Origin: JACDAF01 sp036276035
GTDB taxonomy: Bacteria > Chloroflexota > Limnocylindria > P2-11E
Length of the DNA stretch: 32,107 nucleotides
Direction of reading: 5' to 3'
Assembly (NCBI GenBank): GCA_036276035.1
Contig: DASUCM010000165.1
Coordinates: forward strand, 1-32,107
This document shows positions 7,057 to 14,533 of the stretch, one piece after another. The notes beneath the pieces are model-generated. The model searched no databases, was not told where the DNA came from, and was given only the letters and a program-made list of their open reading frames with translations. The first letter of the stretch is position 1; every line of letters begins with the position of its first letter. A program made the position numbers and the translations under genes.

Positions 7057-7649
7057 GGCACGAGCCCGCCCGCGTCGAGGCGCAGCGTGCGGTAGCGCCG
7101 GAGCTCCTCGTGCGCGTGGGTCGCGATCGCGACGGCCTGCCCGCGCGCCGCGCAGGCGTCGATGCGGGCGGCAAGCATCTCGCGCGCCTCGTCGTCCAGC
7201 TCTGCGAAGGGCTCGTCCAGGAGCACGACCGCGCAGCGCTCGACGTCGAGCCGCGCCAGGGAGGCGCGGCGCCGCTGGCCCGCGGAGAGCCGATCGACCG
7301 GCCGCGGCAGGTCGGGGACCCCCCAGCCCGCGAGCGCCTCGTCGATGCCCGCGGTCGGCAGGCCCCGGTAGCGCGCGAAGAAGGCGAGGTTCTCGCGCGC
7401 CGAGAGCGCGCGGTGCAGCTGCGGCCGGTGCCCGAGGTAGAGGACGTCGCCCTGCACGACGCGCGTGCCGCGGGCGAGGGGGACGAGACCCGCGATGGCG
7501 CGGAGCAGGGTCGTCTTGCCCGCGCCGTTCCGCCCGCGGATGACGGTCACGCCCGGTCCGAGCGTGAGATCGATCCCCCGGAGGATGGTGCGGTCATCGA
7601 GCACGACGGTCGCGCCCTGCAGCGCGGCTCTATCCTCCAACGACGGCAT
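7053..7649 (-). CDS. ccmA: Cytochrome c maturation ABC ATPase CcmA
   Basis: The product is a short ABC ATPase of about 198 residues with Walker A GRNGAGKTT, signature LSAGQRRRAS, Walker B VVLLDEPF and the switch histidine in AIATHAHEEL. CcmA powers the CcmAB complex. ATG 7649 fits the family N-terminus best (MPSLEDRAALQGATVVL). An ATG nine codons upstream (7676) and a TTG three codons in are alternatives. The ATG shares a CATG with the start of the divergent cytochrome gene, so the operon promoter must lie inside that gene or the true start lies further in. It is the first gene of ccmABCDEFGHI. Confidence 0.93.
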   Translation of the reverse strand: MPSLEDRAALQGATVVLDDRTILRGIDLTLGPGVTVIRGRNGAGKTTLLRAIAGLVPLARGTRVVQGDVLYLGHRPQLHRALSARENLAFFARYRGLPTAGIDEALAGWGVPDLPRPVDRLSAGQRRRASLARLDVERCAVVLLDEPFAELDDEAREMLAARIDACAARGQAVAIATHAHEELRRYRTLRLDAGGLVP

Positions 7650-8013
7650 GATGCGGCGGCACGTCCTGCGGTGCATCGCGATCGTCGCCGCTCTCGGCCT
7701 CGTCGCGTGTGCGGAGCCGCCCGCGACGGAGCCGGTCGCGCGCGGCCGTCAGCTCTACCGGGCGCTCGACTGCGGCCGGTGTCACCACATCGCGGGTGAC
7801 GGCGGGCGCCTCGGGCCCGAGCTCACGCGCGCGGGCGCGGTCGCGGAGGAGCGCCGGCCCGGATCCGCGCGCGAGTACCTCCGCCAGGCCCTGACGGATC
7901 CCGGCGCGTACATCGTGCCTGGCGAGCGCGACACGATGCCGCGCGGGCTCGTGCTCGGGCTCTCGGAGGCCGATCTTGACGCGCTGGTCGCCTACCTGCT
8001 CTCCCTCCGCTGA
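7648..8013 (+). CDS. Lipoprotein c-type cytochrome
   Basis: The 121-residue product has a lipoprotein signal peptide ending in LVAC (lipid-modified C21), one heme motif CGRCH (C42, C45, H46) and a likely axial methionine in DTMPRG. It is a small class I cytochrome c, anchored outside the membrane, that would carry single electrons. It is divergent from the ccm operon it depends on. Two ATGs in tandem (7648 and 7651) are possible starts. TATCCT at 7631-7636 is a possible -10 whose end is 11 nt before the first ATG. There is no clear ribosome-binding site. Confidence 0.88.
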   Translation: MMRRHVLRCIAIVAALGLVACAEPPATEPVARGRQLYRALDCGRCHHIAGDGGRLGPELTRAGAVAEERRPGSAREYLRQALTDPGAYIVPGERDTMPRGLVLGLSEADLDALVAYLLSLR

Positions 8014-8080
8014 GCGGAGCACGCCCGGTCAGCCGCTGACGGCCGGTCGCCTTGGCCCGCCATTTGCTTCAGGTGGGCGC

Positions 8081-8224
8081 GTGACGCCCGATCTCGCGTT
8101 CACCATCGCGCTCGGCGCCGGCTGGATGGCGCTCGTCGTCGCGTTCGCCTGGCCGACGCCGCACTGCCGCTGCTGCACGGAGCGGGTGAAGGAGCGCGAG
8201 ACCGCCGGCCGGGCGCGCCGCTAG
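8081..8224 (+). CDS. Small membrane protein with a CxCC cluster (47 residues)
   Basis: The GTG at 8081, preceded by AGGTGG about 5 nt upstream, opens a 47-codon frame. The product has one hydrophobic helix (FTIALGAGWMALVVAFAW) and a cytoplasm-like tail containing HCRCCTERVKERE. The His-Cys-x-Cys-Cys cluster right after the helix could bind a metal. I do not recognise a family. It follows the cytochrome c gene on the same strand after 67 bp and converges with dxs, with 5 bp between the stops. Confidence 0.55.
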   Translation: MTPDLAFTIALGAGWMALVVAFAWPTPHCRCCTERVKERETAGRARR

Positions 8225-8229
8225 ACCGG

Positions 8230-10128
8230 CTACCCGGCGCTCGCCCCGCTCTCGCTCGCCCGTACGAGCTGCGGCCAGCGCCGCCGCACGGCGCCGGCGA
8301 TGCCCTCAGCGTCCAGCCCGTAGCGGTGGCGCCAGACCCTCTGGGCGCCGTGATCGACCCATTCGTCCGGGACGCCGAGCATCTCCAGCTCGACGCGCGC
8401 GCCGCGCTCGGCGAACAGCTCGCTCACCGCGGATCCGAACCCGCCCGCGACGACGTGCTCCTCGACGGTGAGGATGCGCGGCGTGCGCGCCGCGAGCGCG
8501 AGCAGACCTGACGCGTCGAGCGGCTTCGCGAACCGCGCGTTCACGACCGTCGCCTCGATCCCGTCGCGCGACAGCAGCGCCGCGGCCTCGAGCGCGGCGC
8601 CGGCGAGCGTGCCGTAGGCCACGATCGAGACGTCGGTCCCCTCGCGGAGCGTTTCCGAGACGCCGATCGGGAGCTCCTCGAGCGGCGCGTCGAGCGCGAC
8701 GCCGGTGCCGGTGCCTCGCGGGAAGCGGAACGCGATCGGCCCGTGCCCAGCGGCAGCGTGCCGCACGGCGGTCCAGACCATCTGCCGGAGCTCGGCCTCG
8801 TCCTTCGGCGCCATGAGCACGATCCCGGGGAAGGGGCGCAGGTACGCGATGTCGTACAGGCCCTGATGCGTCCGTCCGTCCTCGCCGACGATCCCGGCGC
8901 GATCCAGCGCGAAGACGACCGGCAGGTCCTGGATCACGACGTCGTGCACGACCTGATCGAAGCCGCGCTGCAGGAACGTCGAGTAGATCGCGGCGATCGG
9001 CACGATGCCCTGGGTCGCGAGCCCCGCCGCGAAGGTGACCGCATGCTGCTCGCAGATCCCGACGTCGAAGACGCGCTCCGGGAACTCCTTGAACAGCGGC
9101 GCGAGGCCGGTACCGCCCGGCATCGCGGCGGTGATCGCGACGACGCGATCGTCGCGCTGCATCGCCTCGCGCACGGCGTCCGCGAAGACCTTGGTGTACT
9201 GGGGCGCCGCCTGCGCGGCCGAGCCGCTGGCGGAGACGCCATGCCACTTCTGGTTGTCCTCTTCCGCGGGGCCGTACCCGCGCCCCTTCTGCGTGTGCAC
9301 GTGCACGAACACCGGCCCCTCGGGGAAGTCGCGCGCCTTCTGCAGCACGCTCTCGAGCTCGAACAGGTCGTGGCCGTTCGCGGGACCGAAGTACGTGAAG
9401 CCGAACTGCTCGAACAGGATGTTCGGGATGAAGATGGCCTTCAGGCTGGTGAACAGCCGCCGCCGCGCCTCCTCCGCGAGCTCCGAGCCGGGGAGGTGGT
9501 CGATGATCTGCCGCGCGACGTGCTTCATCTCGCGGTACGGCGCCGCGACCCGGACGGTCTCGAGCATGCGCGACACGGCGCCGACGTTCGGCGAGATGCT
9601 CATGCCGTTGTCGTTCAGCACCACGATGATCCGGGTCTTCGCGTGCCCGATCGCGTTCAGCGCCTCCCAGGCCATTCCCGCCGTGAGCGCGCCGTCGCCG
9701 ATCACCGCGACGACGTGGTGGTCCTCCTTGCGGAGGTCCCGAGCGACGGCCATGCCGTGCGCCGCGGAGATGGAGGTGCCGGCATGCCCCGCGCCGAACT
9801 GGTCGTGCTCCGACTCGGTCCGCGTGAGGAAGCCCGAGATGCCGCCGAACTGACGCAGCCGGTCGAACTTGCCCCGCCGCCCGGTGAGGATCTTGTGGAC
9901 GTAGCCCTGATGGCCGGTGTCCCACACGAGCTTGTCGCGCGGCGACTCGAACACGCGGTGCAGCGCGACCGTGAGCTCCGTCGCGCCGAGGCTGGAGCTG
10001 ATGTGCCCGCCGGTGCGCTGGACGGCCTCCACCGTGAACTCGCGGATCTCGGTGCACAGCTGCAGCAGCTCGTCCCTGTCGAGCCCACGCAGGTCGCGCG
10101 GATCCGCGATGCGGTCGAGCACGCTCAC
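8230..10128 (-). CDS. dxs: 1-deoxy-D-xylulose-5-phosphate synthase
   Basis: The 632-residue enzyme condenses pyruvate and glyceraldehyde 3-phosphate with thiamine diphosphate to make DXP, the first step of the MEP isoprenoid pathway. Visible family features are GGHISSSLGATEL, VWDTGHQGY, the GHAGTSIS region, the thiamine-diphosphate motif GDGALTAGMAWEALN, FDVGICEQHAVTFAAG with the catalytic Glu, and the C-terminal transketolase domain. The length matches DXS (about 620-640). The GTG start at 10128 lies 9 bp after the stop of the SGNH hydrolase, so the two are probably cotranscribed. TAGGAT overlaps that stop and lies 6 nt before the GTG, so it may be chance. Confidence 0.97.
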   Translation of the reverse strand: MSVLDRIADPRDLRGLDRDELLQLCTEIREFTVEAVQRTGGHISSSLGATELTVALHRVFESPRDKLVWDTGHQGYVHKILTGRRGKFDRLRQFGGISGFLTRTESEHDQFGAGHAGTSISAAHGMAVARDLRKEDHHVVAVIGDGALTAGMAWEALNAIGHAKTRIIVVLNDNGMSISPNVGAVSRMLETVRVAAPYREMKHVARQIIDHLPGSELAEEARRRLFTSLKAIFIPNILFEQFGFTYFGPANGHDLFELESVLQKARDFPEGPVFVHVHTQKGRGYGPAEEDNQKWHGVSASGSAAQAAPQYTKVFADAVREAMQRDDRVVAITAAMPGGTGLAPLFKEFPERVFDVGICEQHAVTFAAGLATQGIVPIAAIYSTFLQRGFDQVVHDVVIQDLPVVFALDRAGIVGEDGRTHQGLYDIAYLRPFPGIVLMAPKDEAELRQMVWTAVRHAAAGHGPIAFRFPRGTGTGVALDAPLEELPIGVSETLREGTDVSIVAYGTLAGAALEAAALLSRDGIEATVVNARFAKPLDASGLLALAARTPRILTVEEHVVAGGFGSAVSELFAERGARVELEMLGVPDEWVDHGAQRVWRHRYGLDAEGIAGAVRRRWPQLVRASESGASAG

Positions 10129-10137
10129 CCTCTTATC

Positions 10138-10737
10138 CTAGGTGCGCAGCAGACGCGTCTCGAGCCACTCCGCCCACTCGGCGAGCGCCTCCGCGGACGG
10201 ATGCAATCCATCAGGCGCGAGCATCCCAGCCTCGGCCTGGCGGCGCATCTCAGAGAAGAGATCCAGGTAGCGGCCGCCCGCGCGCTCGACCTCGTCTCGC
10301 ATCGCCGCGTTGAACGCCTCGATCCGGACGCGCACGTCGCGCGGATCGCCGAACCGCGAGGCCGCCGGCGCGAGCGACCAGTCGGGCTGCGGCAGGCCGT
10401 GTATCGCGGAGGCCGGGACCCCCGCGGCGGCGAGGCCGTCGAGGATCGTGCGCAGCTGGGCGGCGTAGCGCGGCCTGTCGCTGCCGCGGACGAGGTCGTT
10501 CGCGCCGACGAGCAGCGTCACGAGCGTCGGCTCCACCCTTGCCGCGAGCGGCAGCTCCCGCTCGATGAGGTCGTCCGTCGTGTAGCCGTTCACGGCCGGA
10601 TCCGTGAGCTCGACGTCGATGCCGCGCGCGCGCCAGCGCTCGACGAGGAGCGCCGGGAACGAGCGCTCCGGACCGACACCGGTGCCGATGGTGAACGAAT
10701 CGCCGAGCGCGAGGTAGCGGTGTGTCGCGCGCGACAT
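10138..10737 (-). CDS. SGNH/GDSL-family hydrolase
   Basis: The 199-residue product shows the SGNH blocks in order: ALGDSFTIG with nucleophile S14, VNGYT (Gly block), LLVGANDLV (Asn block) and the catalytic pair in DGLHPS near residues 180-185. It is likely an esterase or lysophospholipase-like enzyme. There is no signal peptide, so it is probably cytoplasmic; the substrate cannot be read from the sequence. ATG 10737 is preceded by the strong ribosome-binding site GGAGGAG. It leads a unit with dxs and is divergent from the thioredoxin reductase fusion. Confidence 0.88.
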   Translation of the reverse strand: MSRATHRYLALGDSFTIGTGVGPERSFPALLVERWRARGIDVELTDPAVNGYTTDDLIERELPLAARVEPTLVTLLVGANDLVRGSDRPRYAAQLRTILDGLAAAGVPASAIHGLPQPDWSLAPAASRFGDPRDVRVRIEAFNAAMRDEVERAGGRYLDLFSEMRRQAEAGMLAPDGLHPSAEALAEWAEWLETRLLRT

Positions 10738-10752
10738 GCTCTCTCCTCCCTC

Positions 10753-10778
10753 GAACGGCGAATACGGGCGCGCCGTTC
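10753..10778. promoter_or_regulatory. Operator-like palindrome between the SGNH hydrolase and trxB fusion
   Basis: GAACGGCG (10753-10760), a 10-bp spacer and CGCCGTTC (10771-10778) form a perfect 8-bp inverted repeat. It lies in the 62-bp divergent promoter region, covering the place where the -35 of the reductase gene would be. Its size and symmetry suit a dimeric transcription factor. Confidence 0.5.
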
Positions 10779-10785
10779 CGTGTTC

Positions 10786-10791
10786 TAGTCT
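10786..10791 (+). promoter_or_regulatory. Putative -10 (TAGTCT) of the trxB fusion gene
   Basis: TAGTCT ends 8 nt before the GTG start at 10800, so transcription would begin at or next to the start codon. No ribosome-binding site fits between. No -35 match was seen. Confidence 0.5.
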
Positions 10792-10799
10792 CTGGAAAA

Positions 10800-12116
10800 G
10801 TGGCCGACTTCGACCTCGTCATCATCGGCGGCGGCCCCGCCGGGCTCACGGCGGGGCTCTACGCGGCGCGCGCGAACATGAACGCCGTCCTCTTCGAGGC
10901 GAAGGATGTCGGCGGCGAGATCCTCAACACCGATCTCATCGAGGACTGGCCGGGCGAGGAGTCCATCACCGGCCGCGCGCTCGCCGACAAGATGGCGAAG
11001 CACGCGCAGAAGTTCGGCCTGAAGGTCGAGACGTACTCCCCGGTGAAGAAGGTGCGGACCGAGGGCGACCGCAAGGTCATCGAGATGGAGGACGGGACGG
11101 TCCACCGCGCGTTCGCCGTCATCGTGTCGGTCGGCGGCGAGCCGATCAAGCTCAAGGTCCCGGGCGAGGAGGAGTACCACGGCCGGGGTGTGTCGTACTG
11201 CGCCGTCTGCGATGGCGCGTTCTTCAAGGGCGCTGACCTCGCCGTCGTCGGCGGCGGCGACTCCGCATTCCAGGAAGGGCTCTTTCTCACGCGGTTCGCG
11301 AAGCAGCTGTACGTCGTCCACCGCCGCAAGGAGTTCAAGGCGCAGGCCATCCTGCAGGACCGCCTGCTCGGGATGGGGCAGGTGAGGACGCTCACGCCCG
11401 CGGTGGTGAAGGAGATCGGCGGCAACGGCGACGTGAAGTGGATCGACATCGAGCGCGAGGGCAAGGTCGAGCGGGTGCCCGTCGAGGGCGTCTTCATCTT
11501 CGTCGGGTTCAAGCCGGTCGGGCGCGAGCTCTTCGAGGAGCACATCGAGCACGACCCGACGGGCTACATCATCACCGACCAGTACATGCGGACGAACCTC
11601 CCGGGCGTCTACGCCGTCGGCGATACGCGCCAGCAGCTCGCGAAGCAGATCACGACCGCCGTCGGCGACGCGACCACTGCTGTGCTCCACGCCGAGCGGT
11701 ACATCGAGGACCTGAAGCACGTCGAGCGGGCGATGCCCAAGGCGGAGGGCCGCACCGTCGCGGAAGCGACGCGGAGCCTGCGCACGATGCGGTTCGCGGC
11801 AGGGCAGCGTGTCGTCCGTCAGGGCGAGATCGGCGACGAGTTCTACATCGTCGTCCGCGGGGCGCTCGACGTCGTTCACGAGGACGATGCCGGCCAGCTC
11901 CATGTCGTCCGCACCATCGGCGAGGGCGACTCGTTCGGCGAGATCGCGCTCCTGGCGGACGTACCGCGCACCGCGACCGTCATCGCGAAGACCGACAGCG
12001 AGGTCCTCGTCATGGGCCGCTCCACGTTCCGGCGCATCGTCGACAGCAACCCCGAAGCGGTCGAGGACATCTACAAGCGCGCGGCGGACCGCCTCAAGGA
12101 GCTCCGGGACAAATAG
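10800..12116 (+). CDS. trxB: Thioredoxin reductase fused to a C-terminal cyclic-nucleotide-binding domain
   Basis: The 438-residue product begins with a full thioredoxin-disulfide reductase: FAD motif IIGGGPAG (8-15), redox site CAVC (C134, C137), NADPH motif GGGDSAF (about 150-156) and the FAD-closing segment GVYAVGDTR. Residues about 327-430 form a cyclic-nucleotide-binding domain with 'FAAGQRVVRQGEIGDEFYIV' and a phosphate-binding cassette FGEIALLADVPRTATV that keeps the Glu and Arg needed to hold a cyclic nucleotide. The reductase moves electrons from NADPH to thioredoxin. That cAMP or cGMP tunes it is inferred. The linker (about 305-326) is charged. GTG 10800 was chosen because the FAD motif starts at once and an upstream -10 is close. 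No thioredoxin gene is nearby. Confidence 0.93.
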   Translation: MADFDLVIIGGGPAGLTAGLYAARANMNAVLFEAKDVGGEILNTDLIEDWPGEESITGRALADKMAKHAQKFGLKVETYSPVKKVRTEGDRKVIEMEDGTVHRAFAVIVSVGGEPIKLKVPGEEEYHGRGVSYCAVCDGAFFKGADLAVVGGGDSAFQEGLFLTRFAKQLYVVHRRKEFKAQAILQDRLLGMGQVRTLTPAVVKEIGGNGDVKWIDIEREGKVERVPVEGVFIFVGFKPVGRELFEEHIEHDPTGYIITDQYMRTNLPGVYAVGDTRQQLAKQITTAVGDATTAVLHAERYIEDLKHVERAMPKAEGRTVAEATRSLRTMRFAAGQRVVRQGEIGDEFYIVVRGALDVVHEDDAGQLHVVRTIGEGDSFGEIALLADVPRTATVIAKTDSEVLVMGRSTFRRIVDSNPEAVEDIYKRAADRLKELRDK

Positions 12117-12128
12117 GCCGCTGGCCTA

Positions 12129-12551
12129 CTACGCGTAGTTCGCGGCGCGGGGCACGGGAGCGAGCTTCTTCACGAAGGCGACGATGTCGTTGAGGTCGAA
12201 CGGCTTCTTCACGTAGGCCGCGATGCCGCGGGCGCGCATGTCCTTCGCGTGCGCGGCCACGGCCGCCGTCTCGAACACGACGGGCACCTTGCGCAGACGC
12301 TCGTCCTCCCGCATGCGGTCGAGGACCTCGAGGCCGGAGAGGCCCGGCAGCCCGATGTCCATGAGCACGAGGTCGGCGTTCACCGTCTCCAGGGCGCGGA
12401 GCGCGTCGGTGCCCTTGCCCACCCGGACGGCGACGTAACCCGGCTCGTCGTTGATCGCGCCGGCGAGCAGCTCGGCGACCGCCGGGTCGTCCTCGACGAC
12501 GAGGACGACACGCACGGGCCCGTGAGCGGTGTACTGGTGGCGCTCCCTCAT
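12129..12551 (-). CDS. Single-domain response regulator (receiver only)
   Basis: The 140-residue product is a CheY-like receiver: acidic pocket VVEDD (E20, D21, D22), phospho-acceptor D65 in LMDIGLPG, T96 in VVFETAAV and K116 in VKKPF. There is no output domain, so it acts by protein contact or in a phosphorelay. The ATG at 12551 was taken over an upstream in-frame start because the earlier stretch is Arg-rich and unlike the family. No kinase is adjacent. It lies downstream of the NYN gene on the same strand with a 102-bp gap and converges with the trxB fusion (12 bp between the stops). Confidence 0.9.
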   Translation of the reverse strand: MRERHQYTAHGPVRVVLVVEDDPAVAELLAGAINDEPGYVAVRVGKGTDALRALETVNADLVLMDIGLPGLSGLEVLDRMREDERLRKVPVVFETAAVAAHAKDMRARGIAAYVKKPFDLNDIVAFVKKLAPVPRAANYA

Positions 12552-12627
12552 GGCCCCAGGAGGCAGCGCGAGCGGTGCCACGCGCCGCCGGTTCACGGAC
12601 CCGTTACGGAGTTGGCGACGGTGCGTC

Positions 12628-12650
12628 ACGGCCCCGACCGAACGGGCCGT
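12628..12650 (-). terminator. Possible terminator hairpin after the NYN gene
   Basis: ACGGCCC (12628-12634) and GGGCCGT (12644-12650) pair over a 9-nt loop, starting 3 bp after the NYN stop codon. No T-tract follows, so this is a weak call. Confidence 0.3.
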
Positions 12651-12653
12651 CGC

Positions 12654-14342
12654 TCACTCGGCCGCGGTGTCCGCCGGTGGCTCGCCCACGCGCCGGTGCG
12701 CGCGCCCCCCGCGGCGGCCACGACCGCCGCGCGACCCGCGCCGCGTCGGCCGCTTCGCCGCGGCCGGGGCGCTCACGCTGCCCTCGCGGACGGTGGGCGC
12801 GGGCACGCCGGGCAGGGGAAGCGCGGGAAGCGGGCCACCCTCGAGCGCGCTGAATGCGCCGAGGATCGCGCGGGACTCCGCGGTGGTCCGGTCGAGCAGG
12901 TAGCCCGCCTTCTTGCCGTGGTCCTCGCTGCGGATCACGCCGCGCTCCGCGGCGGCCCGGATGCTCGCGTCCAGGCGATCGCCCTCGACGCGGGCCAGGA
13001 GCTCCGAGAAGAGCGCCGTGTTCACCCAGTCGGGCGCGTCGGGGTCGGTCTTCGCGGTGCTCACGAAGTTGAAGAGGTGCACGATCCCTGCGCCGGGGCG
13101 CCGCGCGTACGCCGCGAGCGGATGCTCCTCCTGCAGCCAGCACATCGTGATCTGCCGGTCGTCCTTCGTGACCTGCTCGGTCGCGATGACGCCGCGCTCC
13201 TCCGCGATGTTGAACAGCGTCTCGAGGAGGATCCGCCGCGCGGTCCGGCCCTTCGCGATGCCGCCGGGCTGGTCGGCGCGCGAGAGCGGATCGAGGACGG
13301 CCTCCACCGCGGGGACGCGGCGGGTGTCCTTGCTCGTCACGGTGTCGATGCGCCGGATGATCCGGATGAGGTGGAAGAACGTCTCTGCGACGAGCGGCGA
13401 CGCGAAGTTCGGCGCGAGCAGCTGTCGCGCTTTCGCGCGGCTGCGCGCGGGCATCGTGCCGGTGATGTGGCCCTGCTCGATCGCGGCGTCGATGCGCTGC
13501 TCGAGCACGCTGGAGGCCTCCTTCTCGGAGAGCGGGACCACCGACTGGACGAAGTCGCCGCGGGGCATGCTCTCGACCTTCAGCGAGACGAGCTGATCGA
13601 GTAGGAGCACGGCGAGCCGGCGCTGCTCCTTCTCCGACTCCGGCTCTCCGGTCGGCACCACCGCCGGGACCGTGGGCGCCGGACGGGCGGCCGCCGCGCG
13701 GGCACCGCCGCCGCCACGGCCGCGCCCGCCCCGCGTCCGGCGGAGCGGCGCCGGGACCATGACGCCGTTCGTCCCGACGTGCGCGACCTTGTCCGCCTGC
13801 GTGTCGTCCGTGCGGAGCTGCCCGGTGCGCGTCCAGCGCGCCTCCGGGATGAGGTCCTCCAGCAGGAACACCTCGTCGCGCAGGTATGGCGAGTCGCGGA
13901 GCTCGTTCGCGAGCGAGAGATCGCCGGCGACCAGGTAGACGTTCTTGTCCTCGTCCTTCAGCGCCTTGCAGAGCGCGTTCAGGTCGCGGTCGCCGGAGAC
14001 GATGAACCACGCCTGCAGCTCCGGCCGCTCCTTGTAGAGCAGCTTCATCGCGCGCGTGATGAGGACGGCGTCCGAGCGGCCCTTCAGGATGCGGCCGCTC
14101 ATCCTCTGTGCGACGGCGATCGGCTCGATGCCGGTGAACTCGAGCGCCATGAGCAGCGTGTCGTCCTGTGCCGCGACCTCCTGTCCGAAGATCGCGAGCT
14201 TCACCCGCACCGGGCCGAATTCGGCGGCCTTCTTGAGGATGGCCTGCAGGATCGCGAGGCTCGACGGCAGCGGGCCGGTCGTGTGCTGCCTGAGCGTGTA
14301 GTAGACGTTCTCCCAGTCAATGAGGAGGGCGACGTCGGGCAA
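12654..14342 (-). CDS. NYN-domain ribonuclease-like protein with RG-rich tracts
   Basis: The 562-residue protein opens with a NYN (PIN-like, LabA/DUF88 type) domain. Acidic residues of the nuclease site are D9 in LLIDWENV, D91 in GRSDAVLI, and D118 and D120 in FIVSGDRDLNAL. An Arg/Gly tract follows at about 201-220, then two or more helical, winged-helix-like regions (about 238-500) and a second Arg/Gly tract at 530-551. Such tracts commonly bind RNA. A role in RNA processing or decay is inferred from the family. TTG 14342 is chosen as the start because GGAG lies 7 nt upstream and the domain begins at once; in-frame starts further upstream precede low-complexity sequence. It is divergent from tldD. 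Confidence 0.82.
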   Translation of the reverse strand: MPDVALLIDWENVYYTLRQHTTGPLPSSLAILQAILKKAAEFGPVRVKLAIFGQEVAAQDDTLLMALEFTGIEPIAVAQRMSGRILKGRSDAVLITRAMKLLYKERPELQAWFIVSGDRDLNALCKALKDEDKNVYLVAGDLSLANELRDSPYLRDEVFLLEDLIPEARWTRTGQLRTDDTQADKVAHVGTNGVMVPAPLRRTRGGRGRGGGGARAAAARPAPTVPAVVPTGEPESEKEQRRLAVLLLDQLVSLKVESMPRGDFVQSVVPLSEKEASSVLEQRIDAAIEQGHITGTMPARSRAKARQLLAPNFASPLVAETFFHLIRIIRRIDTVTSKDTRRVPAVEAVLDPLSRADQPGGIAKGRTARRILLETLFNIAEERGVIATEQVTKDDRQITMCWLQEEHPLAAYARRPGAGIVHLFNFVSTAKTDPDAPDWVNTALFSELLARVEGDRLDASIRAAAERGVIRSEDHGKKAGYLLDRTTAESRAILGAFSALEGGPLPALPLPGVPAPTVREGSVSAPAAAKRPTRRGSRGGRGRRGGRAHRRVGEPPADTAAE

Positions 14343-14520
14343 GATGGTTCTCCATATGTGAGCGCGCGTGCCGCCCGACTCGCCCGCGGACCCTCTCGCG
14401 AGGATCACGCGCCCTGCTCTCCCGTCGCCGCTCTCCACCCCTTGCGAGGGTGTAGCTCGTCGTGAGCACGTTCATCACGAACGCTTCGGTCGTCGCGCGC
14501 GCCTGTGTCTCCCGCAAGGA

Positions 14521-14526
14521 TACGCT
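14521..14526 (+). promoter_or_regulatory. Putative -10 (TACGCT) of tldD
   Basis: TACGCT ends 7 nt before ATG 14534. This spacing, repeated elsewhere in the window, supports ATG 14534 over the upstream GTG 14462 and suggests a leaderless transcript. The rest of the 191-bp gap from the divergent NYN gene shows only short weak palindromes. Confidence 0.4.
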
Positions 14527-14533
14527 GCCGCCG

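Noticed and set aside
8028..8040. GTCAG-CCG-CTGAC hairpin after the cytochrome c gene as a terminator
   Set aside because: The stem is only 5 bp with no T-tract; likely chance in this GC-rich sequence.
10129..10140. TAGGAT 6 nt before dxs as another short-leader promoter
   Set aside because: The TAG is the stop codon of the upstream gene, so the match may be chance; not counted in the leaderless pattern.
8743..10788. Long open frame (about 680 codons) on the plus strand over dxs and the SGNH hydrolase
   Set aside because: It crosses two well-supported minus-strand genes and its product is Arg/Glu-rich without motifs.
14462..14533. Earlier GTG start of tldD
   Set aside because: The added 24 residues do not look like the family N-terminus, and a -10-like TACGCT plus ATG 14534 fits better.
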